From Chitinophagaceae bacterium UBA2375 (lineage in GTDB: Bacteria; Bacteroidota; Bacteroidia; Chitinophagales; Chitinophagaceae), in assembly GCA_002343985.1 (NCBI GenBank), contig DDTB01000011.1, positions 1 to 64,000 on the forward strand: 64,000 nt of DNA. The letters are read 5' to 3'. Position 1 is the first letter of the stretch; every line of letters starts with the position of its first letter. Below, piece by piece: positions 43,891 through 52,456 of the stretch. Made by a program: the position numbers and the translations under genes. Under the pieces are notes generated by a model that saw only the letters and a program-made list of their open reading frames with translations, had not been told where the DNA came from and did no database searches.

Positions 43891-45018
43891 CTAATATTCA
43901 GTGATTTTTATTTGCACGGCCCGCTCATGAAGGTATTGGCGAATGAAGTCAAAGCAACCTTCCTTACGGCCAACTAACTCCGGCGGGTAGACGCCTTTTT
44001 CGGCAAACAAACCGTTTTGTATCAGTTGCACGCCAGCCGTACAGGTATACCCGGTTGTGCGGCTCATGGATGAAATGCCCGAAGCTTTGTCCCTTTCGTC
44101 ATAAATATCAAATACAAATTTTTTATCCTTACCGTTTTCCGTGCCCGATACTTCAATTTTCATTACAGTGAATTCTTCATCATTGTCATCTAATTTCCAT
44201 TGGTCAAACAGGATAGAAGCGGTGGCATCTATGGGCCTGATGCGCTGCCCGTTCACCATCCGTTCTGTGGTATCAAAGAATCCTGATTTGATCAGGGCTT
44301 CTATCAGCCGGATATGGCCCGGGTAACGCAGGGTTTTTTCCTTCATGTTAGGAATATGCCGCATGGTATACAGGATGCTCCTCAATCCATCCGTATTAAA
44401 CGATTCCAGTGTGCCGATGCCGGGAAAATCAATCAGTTCGGGGTCACTGAGGGCCGGCCTGGTGACAATCCGGCCCTGCTCTACATACCGGGCAGGCCTG
44501 CTGTATTCTTCCAACACATCAATGGGGGAGAAGGGGGCCTTGTATTCAAATGGCCATACCCGCTCTTTGGGTAACCCCCCAACCATGCAATGGAAATTTT
44601 CTACCTGCATGCGGGCATCACAATAACCCAGAGCGAGGTTGCTTAAACCGGGGGCAACACCACAATCGACAATCGCGGTTACCTGTTTTTCCTTTGCCAG
44701 TTGATCCAGTGTTAGCGCGTCCTCCGGGAAAAAGGATATGTCCACCACCGGCTTCCCGCACCTAATAACTGTTTCCAGTGTTTTGTACCCCATAAATCCA
44801 GGCACGGCGGAAACCACCAGGTCGGTTTCGTGTAACCATTCCCGGTAGCTTGAATAATCCTGCAGGTTAGCCTGTTGGGTTCGGATGGAAGGGTTGCCTG
44901 ATGCCAGTTTTTGAAGGGCTTCCACACTTTGATCAAGGGAAACCACTTCATGCAAATTTGCCAGGTCAAGGGCGATGGCCCGGCCAACCATACCGGCTCC
45001 CAATACAGTGATGCGCAT
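43891..45018 (-). CDS. Saccharopine dehydrogenase-family NAD(P)-dependent oxidoreductase
   Basis: 375 residues. An N-terminal Rossmann fold (ITVLGAGMVGRAIALDLA) is followed by VVSAVPGFMGYKTLETVI and VDCGVAPGLSNLALGY, both typical of saccharopine or lysine dehydrogenases, and then the C-terminal catalytic domain. It probably acts in lysine breakdown or a related amino-acid oxidation; saccharopine versus lysine 6-dehydrogenase cannot be decided from sequence alone. The coding end is 1 base from the protease stop (convergent). Confidence 0.85.
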   Translation of the reverse strand: MRITVLGAGMVGRAIALDLANLHEVVSLDQSVEALQKLASGNPSIRTQQANLQDYSSYREWLHETDLVVSAVPGFMGYKTLETVIRCGKPVVDISFFPEDALTLDQLAKEKQVTAIVDCGVAPGLSNLALGYCDARMQVENFHCMVGGLPKERVWPFEYKAPFSPIDVLEEYSRPARYVEQGRIVTRPALSDPELIDFPGIGTLESFNTDGLRSILYTMRHIPNMKEKTLRYPGHIRLIEALIKSGFFDTTERMVNGQRIRPIDATASILFDQWKLDDNDEEFTVMKIEVSGTENGKDKKFVFDIYDERDKASGISSMSRTTGYTCTAGVQLIQNGLFAEKGVYPPELVGRKEGCFDFIRQYLHERAVQIKITEY

Positions 45019-45112
45019 ATAATTTTTTTAAGAGCCACAAATTATGAAAACTGGCAGGTATCCGGTTAAAACCCTTTCATGAATATTAACCTTTTCTTGC
45101 ATCCGGATATAT

Positions 45113-45120
45113 TAATTTTG
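45113..45120 (+). promoter_or_regulatory. -7 element before the DUF4197 gene
   Basis: TAATTTTG, an exact TAnnTTTG match, 15 bases before the ATG at 45136. Confidence 0.45.
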
Positions 45121-45135
45121 ACTGAAATGACATAT

Positions 45136-45891
45136 ATGAAAAAGATTTTTTACTTAATAACGGCATTCGGCCTCAGCCAAACGGCTTCCGCTCAGGGTTT
45201 ACTCGACAAAGTGAAGCAGAAAGTAAAGTCAGACAGCAGCAAAAGCGTTTTGTCAAACGTAGGCAAGGCCGTATCCGGTCAAAAGGGTACAAACCTTAGT
45301 AACGAAGATATCATCAGCGGACTGAAAGAGGCCCTGAGTGTGGGTACGAAAAACAGCACCCTGAAACTGGGCGCCGCGGATGGATTCTTTGCTGACGCGG
45401 CGGTTAAAATCCTAATGCCGGAAGAAGCCAAAAAGGTAGAACGGACATTGCGTTCCATGGGTATGTCGAAGCTGGTAGACAGGGCCATCCTATCTATGAA
45501 CAGGGCCGCGGAAGACGCCGCTTCAGGCGTTGGGGATATATTCCTGGATGCCGTGAAGAACATCACCGTTACAGACGGGCTTTCCATCCTTCGCGGGGGC
45601 GACCAGGCGGCCACACATTACCTCAGGAATCAAACCAGTAAAAGCCTCCAGGAAAAAATGCGCCCGGTGATTCAAACCGCATTGGAAAAAGCGAATGCTA
45701 CCGCTTACTGGAACGATGTGTTCAGCAACTACAATAAATTCTCCAGGGAGAAAGTGAATCCAGACCTTACGGCATATGTTACCGATAAAGCCATGGATGG
45801 AATATTTTATTCTATTGCGCAGGAAGAGATGAAGATCAGGAAAGACCCTGCCGCAAGGGTAACGGATATCTTGAAGAAAGTATTCCAATAA
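45136..45891 (+). CDS. DUF4197 exported protein
   Basis: About 251 residues from the ATG that starts a signal peptide (MKKIFYLITAFGLSQTASAQ). The mature part is helical and matches the DUF4197 pattern: ISGLKEALSVGTKNSTLKL, an ILMPEEAKKVERTLRSMGM block, AITDGLSILRG-like text (ITVTDGLSILRGGDQAATHYL) and the C-terminal VTDKAMDGIFYSIAQEEMKI. Function unknown. An upstream in-frame ATG at 45079 would put an implausible leader before the signal. Followed by a very strong terminator. Confidence 0.88.
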   Translation: MKKIFYLITAFGLSQTASAQGLLDKVKQKVKSDSSKSVLSNVGKAVSGQKGTNLSNEDIISGLKEALSVGTKNSTLKLGAADGFFADAAVKILMPEEAKKVERTLRSMGMSKLVDRAILSMNRAAEDAASGVGDIFLDAVKNITVTDGLSILRGGDQAATHYLRNQTSKSLQEKMRPVIQTALEKANATAYWNDVFSNYNKFSREKVNPDLTAYVTDKAMDGIFYSIAQEEMKIRKDPAARVTDILKKVFQ

Positions 45892-45892
45892 T

Positions 45893-45927
45893 AAAAAAGC
45901 TGTAAGCATCACACTTACAGCTTTTTT
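45893..45927. terminator. Strong bidirectional intrinsic terminator
   Basis: AAAAAAGCTGTAAG (45893-45906) and CTTACAGCTTTTTT (45914-45927) pair perfectly over 14 bases with a 7-base loop, ending both the DUF4197 transcript and the convergent S46 peptidase transcript. Confidence 0.95.
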
Positions 45928-45944
45928 ATGCTTTACCGGTTTGA

Positions 45945-48095
45945 TTATTTCACCAGTTTCAATTCTGAAATGATATTTTGCGCGCCGGCGTATTTATCAA
46001 TGATGAATAATACATACCGGATGTCCACCATGATATTGCGGCATATCTCCGGGTTGTAATTGATATCGCTCATGGTGCCTTCCCATACACGGTCGAAATT
46101 CAATCCAACCAAATTGCCATAGGCATCCAGGGCAGGTGAACCTGAATTGCCACCGGTTGTATGGTTTGATGCGATAAAGCAAACCGGCATTTTTCCGTTC
46201 ACTCCATACGCGCCGTAATCTTTGCGTTTGTATAAGTCTATGAGTTTTTGCGGAACGTCAAACTCATAATCTCCCGGCTTATATTTTTCCATGATGCCAT
46301 CCATATAGGTGTAGTAATCATAGGTAACCGCGTCGCGGGCCTTATAGCCTTTCACGTTACCGTATGTAACCCTTAATGTACTATTGGCATCCGGATAAAA
46401 AGTTTTTTCAGAAAACACTTCCATTTGCGCTTTCATGTAAGTGCGCTGCAGTTTATTGATGGATGCCTGCAATTCGCTCCATTTTGAACCGACCTCACTG
46501 CCATAGGTTTTGGTCATGCTGCTGTACAACTGCATGGCCGGGTCGTTTCGGATGGCTTGAACAGCGCCGGATGCCGATGTGTTCAGCAGTGCATTGATTT
46601 TATCAAGCGAGGTAAAGGAAGAAGCCTGGTATAATGACTCTGCCATGGCGCCTGTTTGTTGCTGGTGGTTATTGTATCGCTCCAGCAACAGTGGTGACAA
46701 ATATGATGCAGGTTGTTCTTTAATCATTTTTTCCGTTAGCGTCGCGAATAATGTTTGATCCACACCGGCATTAAATTCTTTGAAAAGGTCTTCGAGGTTA
46801 TGTAGTGTTTCTTCTTTCTTTTTTGTAAATGCGGTTGAATCTTTCTCTATGGCATTTACCAGTCCGTTCAGGTTGGCCGCCACGCCCATCAGTTCAATCC
46901 TGGGAAGGATTTCCGTGAAATAATCCCTTGCCAGGGCGTATGGCTCTATCTGGCGATACTTGTCGGTGAGTTCCTGTAATACGGTTCCATAAGCCGATTG
47001 CCATGCTGGATTGGCGTTCACCCTTTGCATGAAATTTTGTTCATAATCCTTTTTGCGTTGCAGGGCATTGGAACTGCGCAGGCCAAGGACTTCACCCTGC
47101 CATTTTTTATAGGCATTTTCCACGCTCGCATATTTAGCTGCATACTGGATTTTAATTTGTTCATCTCGGCGCATGCGTTCGTTCAGGATGCCCAATACTT
47201 TTGCGCGGATGGCAATTTTCGCGGGGTCGCTTACTTCCATGACCTGGCGAACGGCTTCTGAACTGAGGTATTGGTTGGTGCGGCCAGGGAAACCAAAGAC
47301 CATCGTGAAATCGCCCTGTTTCAATCCTTTTAGTGAAATGTTCAGGGAGCGCTTGGGCGTATAGGGTACATTGTCTGGTGAATATGCGGCAGGCTTATTG
47401 TTCTTATCCGCGTATATGCGGAACAGTGAGAAGTCGCCGGTATGGCGGGGCCACATCCAGTTATCGGTATCCTTTCCGAAATTTCCGATGGAAGCCGGCG
47501 GCGCCCCCACGAGGCGTACGTCTTTGTATGTTTCCGTTACAAATAAGAAGTATTTGTTGCCTTCAAAAAATGCACGGACCAGGATGTCTTCATAAGATTC
47601 CTTCTTGTAATTTTTTCTTAATTCCGCCAGGTTTTTATCGATCCGGCTTTGGCGTTCCTTTTCATCACTGATGCCGGCAGTTTCTTTTAAAATCTGATCG
47701 GTTACGTCTTCAATCCGCACAATAAATGTGGCGGTTAATCCCCGGTTGGGAAGTTCTTGTCCGAATGAATATGCCCAGAAGCCATTTTGAATATAATTTT
47801 TTTCCAGGCTTGTATGATTTTGGATCGCGTCGAAGCCACAGTGGTGGTTGGTGAGGATTAAGCCTTTGTCTGATATCACTTCCGCCGTGCAGAATCCGCC
47901 AAAACTCACGATCGCGTCTTTCAGGCTCCCTTTGCTGATGCTGTAAATGTCGGATGCGTTGATTTTCATCCCGAGTTTTTTCATTTGTTTTTCGTTCAGT
48001 GCCTGCAGGAGTTGGGGCAGCCACATGCCTTCGTCCGCGAAACCCGGGAGCGACAGGGCGATGAATACAACCAGTAATCTGAGTTTCTTTTTCAT
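45945..48095 (-). CDS. S46 dipeptidyl peptidase, DPP11-like (Asp/Glu-specific)
   Basis: 716 residues from the ATG that begins the signal peptide (MKKKLRLLVVFIALSLPGFA). The chymotrypsin-like domain has the catalytic His in LTNHHCGF and Ser651 in TTGGNSGSP; an Asp occurs in the WPRHTGDF region. S46 enzymes release dipeptides from the N-terminus in the periplasm. Eighteen residues after the catalytic Ser lies R669 (NFDRVWEG); the equivalent Arg gives DPP11 its preference for Asp/Glu, whereas DPP7 has Gly there. Substrate choice is inferred from that residue. Confidence 0.88.
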   Translation of the reverse strand: MKKKLRLLVVFIALSLPGFADEGMWLPQLLQALNEKQMKKLGMKINASDIYSISKGSLKDAIVSFGGFCTAEVISDKGLILTNHHCGFDAIQNHTSLEKNYIQNGFWAYSFGQELPNRGLTATFIVRIEDVTDQILKETAGISDEKERQSRIDKNLAELRKNYKKESYEDILVRAFFEGNKYFLFVTETYKDVRLVGAPPASIGNFGKDTDNWMWPRHTGDFSLFRIYADKNNKPAAYSPDNVPYTPKRSLNISLKGLKQGDFTMVFGFPGRTNQYLSSEAVRQVMEVSDPAKIAIRAKVLGILNERMRRDEQIKIQYAAKYASVENAYKKWQGEVLGLRSSNALQRKKDYEQNFMQRVNANPAWQSAYGTVLQELTDKYRQIEPYALARDYFTEILPRIELMGVAANLNGLVNAIEKDSTAFTKKKEETLHNLEDLFKEFNAGVDQTLFATLTEKMIKEQPASYLSPLLLERYNNHQQQTGAMAESLYQASSFTSLDKINALLNTSASGAVQAIRNDPAMQLYSSMTKTYGSEVGSKWSELQASINKLQRTYMKAQMEVFSEKTFYPDANSTLRVTYGNVKGYKARDAVTYDYYTYMDGIMEKYKPGDYEFDVPQKLIDLYKRKDYGAYGVNGKMPVCFIASNHTTGGNSGSPALDAYGNLVGLNFDRVWEGTMSDINYNPEICRNIMVDIRYVLFIIDKYAGAQNIISELKLVK

Positions 48096-48116
48096 AATGC
48101 TTGATTGATTGAGGGT

Positions 48117-48124
48117 CAAAAGTA
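48117..48124 (-). promoter_or_regulatory. -7 element before the S46 peptidase gene
   Basis: The minus strand reads TACTTTTG, an exact TAnnTTTG match, 21 bases before the start codon. Confidence 0.5.
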
Positions 48125-48155
48125 GGGATTTACAGGGCAAGGTAAAAACCGCTTA

Positions 48156-50045
48156 TCATTGGGCTTTTCCGGCTTCCCGGATCAGGCTGTCTTCATCCCA
48201 GCCATGGTCTTGTCCGAGTGACGCCGAGTTCCTGTCGGTCCTGAGTACATTTTCCAGTTCTTCAATTAATTCCCGGGCGGTTAAAATATATTGTTCTTTT
48301 TCCCTGATCGAGGAAAGTTTTTTCAGGTTTTCCTCATCCATTTTCCTGAAAGCCCTCGCGGTGCGCATGGCACTGTACCTGCGGTGCCCCAGCCAATGCA
48401 GGGTATCCACACCCACACGGAGCGCGGTATCGAGTGTTTCACGGTATACATGCATCATGCCGGCATTCATTTGTTCATACGCGTCGAAACGGTTCCTTGA
48501 CCTAACCATCATCCTCAGGTGCGGAAAATGCTTTTTGACCGTTTCGATCATTTCCAGCCTTTTCTCAGGGTTATCTATGGCAATGATCATGAGCCTGGCC
48601 CTTTCCGCTCCGGCCGCGTGGAGCAGGTCGTGCCTCGAAGCGTCGCCGTAATACACATTAAACCCAAGTTTGCGTAAAAGGTCGACCCGGTCAGAATCAT
48701 GATCCAAAATGGTCATACCTATGCCGTGTACCCTGAGATACCGGCCAACTGTATTTCCAAAATGGCCAAAACCCGCGATGATCACAGGATGATCAGTCTC
48801 CGGTACATGATCGGCTTCCTTTTCGTTGACAAAAATACGTGTACCCGTTACCGGTAGTATCAGCTTTTCATTCAGCAACATCAATAAAGGTGTCATCGCC
48901 ATGCTGATAGCCACCACCGCCACCATAAATTGTGTATCGTTGTTTGACAATATGCCGGCGCCCGACGCGAAGGAAAAAAGCACAAAGGCAAATTCACCGG
49001 TTTGGCTGAGTGCAAACGTAAAAATCAGGCTTTGATCAGTGCCCAATTTAAAAAACCGGCCAAGTATAAACAGTACAATGCCTTTAACAAGGATAAGCAA
49101 AGCCACCAATCCCGCAATCGACAATGGTTGTTTCGCGATGAGGCCCATGTTTATGGATGCGCCCACGGCCATGAAGAAAAGCCCCAGCAGCAAACCCTTG
49201 AAAGGCTCAATGTCACTCTCCAGTTCATGCCGGAACTCGCTGTTGGCCAGCACCACACCGGCGAGGAAAGTGCCCAGGGCCGGACTTAAGCCTACCTGTG
49301 TCATCAGCACAGCGATGCCTACCACAAGTAATAAGGCGCATGAGGTGAACAACTCACGGGAACGGATAGACGCGACAAACCTGAAAATAGGCCTGATGAG
49401 GTATTTTCCGGCAACAACTATGGATGCAACTGAACCTAAGGTGATAAGTGTTTGCGCCCATCCTGGAAACTGGTTGATCCAATTATTGCCATGGGTGCCA
49501 TCGCCGGTTGCTCCTGCACCCATTGGCGCGAGGATAGGGAGTATGGCTAGCATGGGGATCACGGCAATGTCCTGGAAAAGGAGTGTGGCGAAGGAACTTT
49601 GTCCGGCCGCGGTAGACATCTGACCTTTTTCCTGCATCGATTGCAGTACAATGGCAGTTGAAGACAGGGATAAAGTCATGCCCATGGCCAATGATGCCTG
49701 CCAGCTTAATGAGAAGCCCAGCCATGCAATGAAAAACACCAGCAGGGTAGTGAGGAACACCTGTAAGCCACCTAATCCGAGAATGGTATGGCGGAGTTTC
49801 CAGAGTAATTGTGGTTCGAGTTCCAAGCCAATGACAAATAACATCATCACCACGCCAAATTCCGCGAAATGCATGATGTCCTGTCCCTGGTCGCCGATTA
49901 AATTAAGCACGGCCGGTCCAATCAGAATGCCGGCCAGTAGGTATCCTAACACAGAGCCGAGTCCAAGTTTCTTGGCAATGGGGATCATCAATACGGCTGC
50001 CCCAAGATAAATCATGGCCTGAAATAAGAAAGAATGCTGATCCAT
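48156..50045 (-). CDS. KefB/KefC-type CPA2 cation:proton antiporter with RCK domain
   Basis: 629 residues. About 12 membrane helices (residues 5-390) include GLELEPQLLWKLR and VGLSPALGTFLAGVVLANS, typical of CPA2. A C-terminal RCK_N/TrkA-N domain begins at about 407 (VIIAGFGHFGNTVGRYL) with the NAD-binding GxGxxG and continues through YYGDASRHDLLHAAGAERA. In KefB/C this domain gates K+ efflux and is controlled by glutathione adducts. The gene directly upstream encodes a KefG/KefF-like flavoprotein, which supports a Kef function. Confidence 0.9.
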   Translation of the reverse strand: MDQHSFLFQAMIYLGAAVLMIPIAKKLGLGSVLGYLLAGILIGPAVLNLIGDQGQDIMHFAEFGVVMMLFVIGLELEPQLLWKLRHTILGLGGLQVFLTTLLVFFIAWLGFSLSWQASLAMGMTLSLSSTAIVLQSMQEKGQMSTAAGQSSFATLLFQDIAVIPMLAILPILAPMGAGATGDGTHGNNWINQFPGWAQTLITLGSVASIVVAGKYLIRPIFRFVASIRSRELFTSCALLLVVGIAVLMTQVGLSPALGTFLAGVVLANSEFRHELESDIEPFKGLLLGLFFMAVGASINMGLIAKQPLSIAGLVALLILVKGIVLFILGRFFKLGTDQSLIFTFALSQTGEFAFVLFSFASGAGILSNNDTQFMVAVVAISMAMTPLLMLLNEKLILPVTGTRIFVNEKEADHVPETDHPVIIAGFGHFGNTVGRYLRVHGIGMTILDHDSDRVDLLRKLGFNVYYGDASRHDLLHAAGAERARLMIIAIDNPEKRLEMIETVKKHFPHLRMMVRSRNRFDAYEQMNAGMMHVYRETLDTALRVGVDTLHWLGHRRYSAMRTARAFRKMDEENLKKLSSIREKEQYILTARELIEELENVLRTDRNSASLGQDHGWDEDSLIREAGKAQ

Positions 50046-50048
50046 AGT

Positions 50049-50657
50049 TTAGGATTGAATGGCTGATGGGATGGGTAAAATATCGTTGATGTATTCGATG
50101 CCTTTTCGTTCATCCTCGCTGATGCGTTCATCCCGTAAGGCCACCAAAAGGGATTCATATTGTAAGGCCGACAATGTTATGTCTGTATCATTCAACCGGT
50201 GTGTGCCATGGATAACAAATGGCGGCAGGTATTCCATGCCACATAGATGGGCGGTTTGATTGAACGGGGCCAGCAATTCAGGTACTGTGAACCTGTTTTT
50301 TCCTTCCCGTTGATACACTTCCCTTGAACCGCCACAGGAAATCACATTCATCATTTGCTTGCTATGCAGGGCCTTGCCCGTGCTTCCGTATGCCCAGCCA
50401 TGTTCCAGCACCAGGTCAAGCCATTGTTTGATGATCGCCGGGGCGCTGTACCAGTAAAAAGGGTGTTGCAACAGGATGATATCATGCGACAGCAATAATT
50501 CCTGTTCGCGGGAAAGGTCAATATCAAGTTCAGGATAAACCTCGTATAGGTCGTGTACATATACCGATTCGAGGTTTTTTGCCCTGGAAATCAATTCTTT
50601 ATGTATTCTTGATTTTTCCAGTGCCGGGTGGGCGAATAAAATCAGGATTCGGCTCAT
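50049..50657 (-). CDS. KefG/KefF-like NAD(P)H-dependent flavodoxin-fold oxidoreductase
   Basis: 202 residues. A flavodoxin-like fold starting ILILFAHPALEKSRI, with the conserved LQHPFYWYSAPAIIKQWLD block and EHGWAYGSTGKALHSK, all typical of KefF/KefG. These proteins bind the antiporter and are needed for its full activity; they may also reduce quinones. Its stop codon is 3 bases before the antiporter start, so the two are translationally coupled. Confidence 0.88.
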   Translation of the reverse strand: MSRILILFAHPALEKSRIHKELISRAKNLESVYVHDLYEVYPELDIDLSREQELLLSHDIILLQHPFYWYSAPAIIKQWLDLVLEHGWAYGSTGKALHSKQMMNVISCGGSREVYQREGKNRFTVPELLAPFNQTAHLCGMEYLPPFVIHGTHRLNDTDITLSALQYESLLVALRDERISEDERKGIEYINDILPIPSAIQS

Positions 50658-50799
50658 ATCAAGGTCATTCGGGCTTTAATAATTTTTTTTACGTCTGGTA
50701 AACGCCGGCGATTGGTTTTGTATCTATTATAGAAACCGGTTAACCAGTTTGGCATTCCGGGAACAAGATCAAAATTTCTTAAATATAAATCAGAAAGCA

Positions 50800-51741
50800 A
50801 TGAAGCACGTAAAAATCATCTCCGCATCCCTGCTGGCTGTCGCCATGCTTGGTACCGGATGTCTGAAAGACAAAGGGTACGACAACAATGAATACGGCAT
50901 CAATGATGCCAATAATTCACCTGCCGGTATCGGTTTCCACAAGGGCGTACAGTTCCGTGTTGGCCTTGGCTTAGAGCTGACTGCCGATCCTCAAACCATC
51001 AACAACCAGGCCGTGATCATGCTGATGGGCGCTGTTCCGTCACGCGACGTAACGGTTACCATTGCCATCGACCCAACCATTGTTTCTGATTACAATACCC
51101 AAAACGGTACAAACATCATCAACATGGTTGAAGGTGTTGATTTCAGCATCCCGGGCACCACATTCACGATTCCTGCAGGCTCACGCCAGGTAAACGTGCC
51201 TATTAGTGTTCCTTCAACTGCTTCTTTCAGTTCAAATGATACGTATGGTATTGGTGTTAAGATTGTATCTGCCGATGCCGGATATGTACTCTCATCCAAC
51301 CAAAACCGCCTGTTGTTGGCCATCAACCTGAAAAATCGCTGGGATGGCATTTACAACCTGCGCGGATACCATAACCGTGTGCCATTTACTTTCCCATATG
51401 AAGTGGAAATGCACATGGAAACTTATGGCCCGACTTCAGACATTTTCTACTGGCCTGATGTAGGCACATACGGCCACCCAATCGGAGTTGGCCCTAACAA
51501 TTCACTGAGCTGGTATGGTACCGCTGTGCAGCCTGTTGTCGTTTTTGATCCTGCTACCGACCTGGTTACCGATGTATATGGCGTTGGCGCCGGTGGCCCA
51601 CCCATCACCATGCTGACCGGTGCCGGTGTAGGTGTTAGCCGTTATGACGCCACCACAAAAACCATCTACGTAAACTGGAATTATAACAATAACCCGTTAC
51701 GTGCGTTCTTTGATACCCTGACTTTTATTCGTCCGAGGTAA
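50800..51741 (+). CDS. DUF1735-type surface lipoprotein, orphan
   Basis: About 313 residues from the ATG of MKHVKIISASLLAVAMLGTGC, whose end is a lipobox. Residues about 50-190 fit the DUF1735 (BT_3987-like) domain: SRDVTVTIAIDPTIVSDYN, VEGVDFSIPGTTFTIPAGSRQVNVPISV and DTYGIGVKIVSADAGYVLS. The last third is beta-rich and ends in an aromatic strand pattern. Such proteins normally accompany SusC/SusD pairs as glycan-binding or accessory lipoproteins; no SusCD lies near this gene. Function unknown. Confidence 0.82.
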   Translation: MKHVKIISASLLAVAMLGTGCLKDKGYDNNEYGINDANNSPAGIGFHKGVQFRVGLGLELTADPQTINNQAVIMLMGAVPSRDVTVTIAIDPTIVSDYNTQNGTNIINMVEGVDFSIPGTTFTIPAGSRQVNVPISVPSTASFSSNDTYGIGVKIVSADAGYVLSSNQNRLLLAINLKNRWDGIYNLRGYHNRVPFTFPYEVEMHMETYGPTSDIFYWPDVGTYGHPIGVGPNNSLSWYGTAVQPVVVFDPATDLVTDVYGVGAGGPPITMLTGAGVGVSRYDATTKTIYVNWNYNNNPLRAFFDTLTFIRPR

Positions 51742-51792
51742 TCCTTTCTTGCCTGGGTATGTTATAAATCGTATCTTAAGTACCTGATATAG

Positions 51793-51830
51793 GAATGCCA
51801 CTGTCGCCTGTACAAGGTACAGTGGCATTC
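51793..51830. repeat. Perfect 12-bp inverted repeat between the DUF1735 gene and the sigma factor
   Basis: GAATGCCACTGT (51793-51804) and ACAGTGGCATTC (51819-51830) pair perfectly around a 14-base loop. There is no T-run after it (CACTTGAAAA follows). It could stabilise the 3' end of the DUF1735 mRNA, act as a weak terminator, or be a protein site for the sigma gene 75 bases downstream. Confidence 0.6.
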
Positions 51831-51904
51831 CACTTGAAAAATGAAAGGATTTCCGGGCCTGATCCTGGTCCGGACATTCAAAGAGACACCCATAAACTGG
51901 AATT

Positions 51905-52456
51905 TTGACGGAGCAGGAACTGATACAAGGTTGCAAGAAGCAAAAACAGGCATATCAAAAAATGCTGTTCGACAAGTATGCCGGGCGGATGATGGCCTTG
52001 TGCAACCGGTATTGTACCGACAAACAAAGGGCCCAGGATATATTACAGGATGGATTTATCAGGGTGTTTCAATACATAGATCAATTCCGGGAGGAAGGAA
52101 GTCTTGAGGGATGGATGCGGAAAATATTTGTGGGTGTGGCCTTAAGGGAAATCAGCCGGGAAAAAATTAAATACCGGGAGCTTGACCAGGGTTTCGAATC
52201 GGAAAAATCTGTGGAACCTGATGCCGTCTCCCGGCTCACAGAATCGGAAATACACGCTTTGATCCGGAGCATGCCCACAGGATACCGAACAGTGTTTAAC
52301 CTGCATGTGATTGAAGGATACAGCCACGAGGAGATTGCAGGATTATTAGGGATCGAGGCTTCCACATCAAGGGTGCAACTGATGAAGGCTAAAAAGCATT
52401 TACAGGCACTCCTGGTAAAAAAAAATAGAATGATCGGCCATGAGCAACATATATGA
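51905..52456 (+). CDS. ECF RNA polymerase sigma factor, TTG start
   Basis: 183 residues. Region 2 includes DKYAGRMMALCNRYCTDKQRAQDILQDGFIRVF; region 4 includes LIRSMPTGYRTVFNLHVIEGYSHEEIA and the LGIEASTSRVQLMKAK helix-turn-helix. The reading frame is blocked by TAA at 51893, and the first ATG would remove the start of region 2, so TTG at 51905 (giving MTEQELIQGCKKQ) is the likely start. The end overlaps the next gene by 17 bases; that gene has the features of a partner that controls it. Confidence 0.87.
   Translation: MTEQELIQGCKKQKQAYQKMLFDKYAGRMMALCNRYCTDKQRAQDILQDGFIRVFQYIDQFREEGSLEGWMRKIFVGVALREISREKIKYRELDQGFESEKSVEPDAVSRLTESEIHALIRSMPTGYRTVFNLHVIEGYSHEEIAGLLGIEASTSRVQLMKAKKHLQALLVKKNRMIGHEQHI

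Noticed and set aside
48109..49623. Two long plus-strand frames (180 and 194 codons) opposite the Kef antiporter
   Set aside because: Shadows of a clear 629-residue antiporter; composition is typical of antisense of membrane helices.
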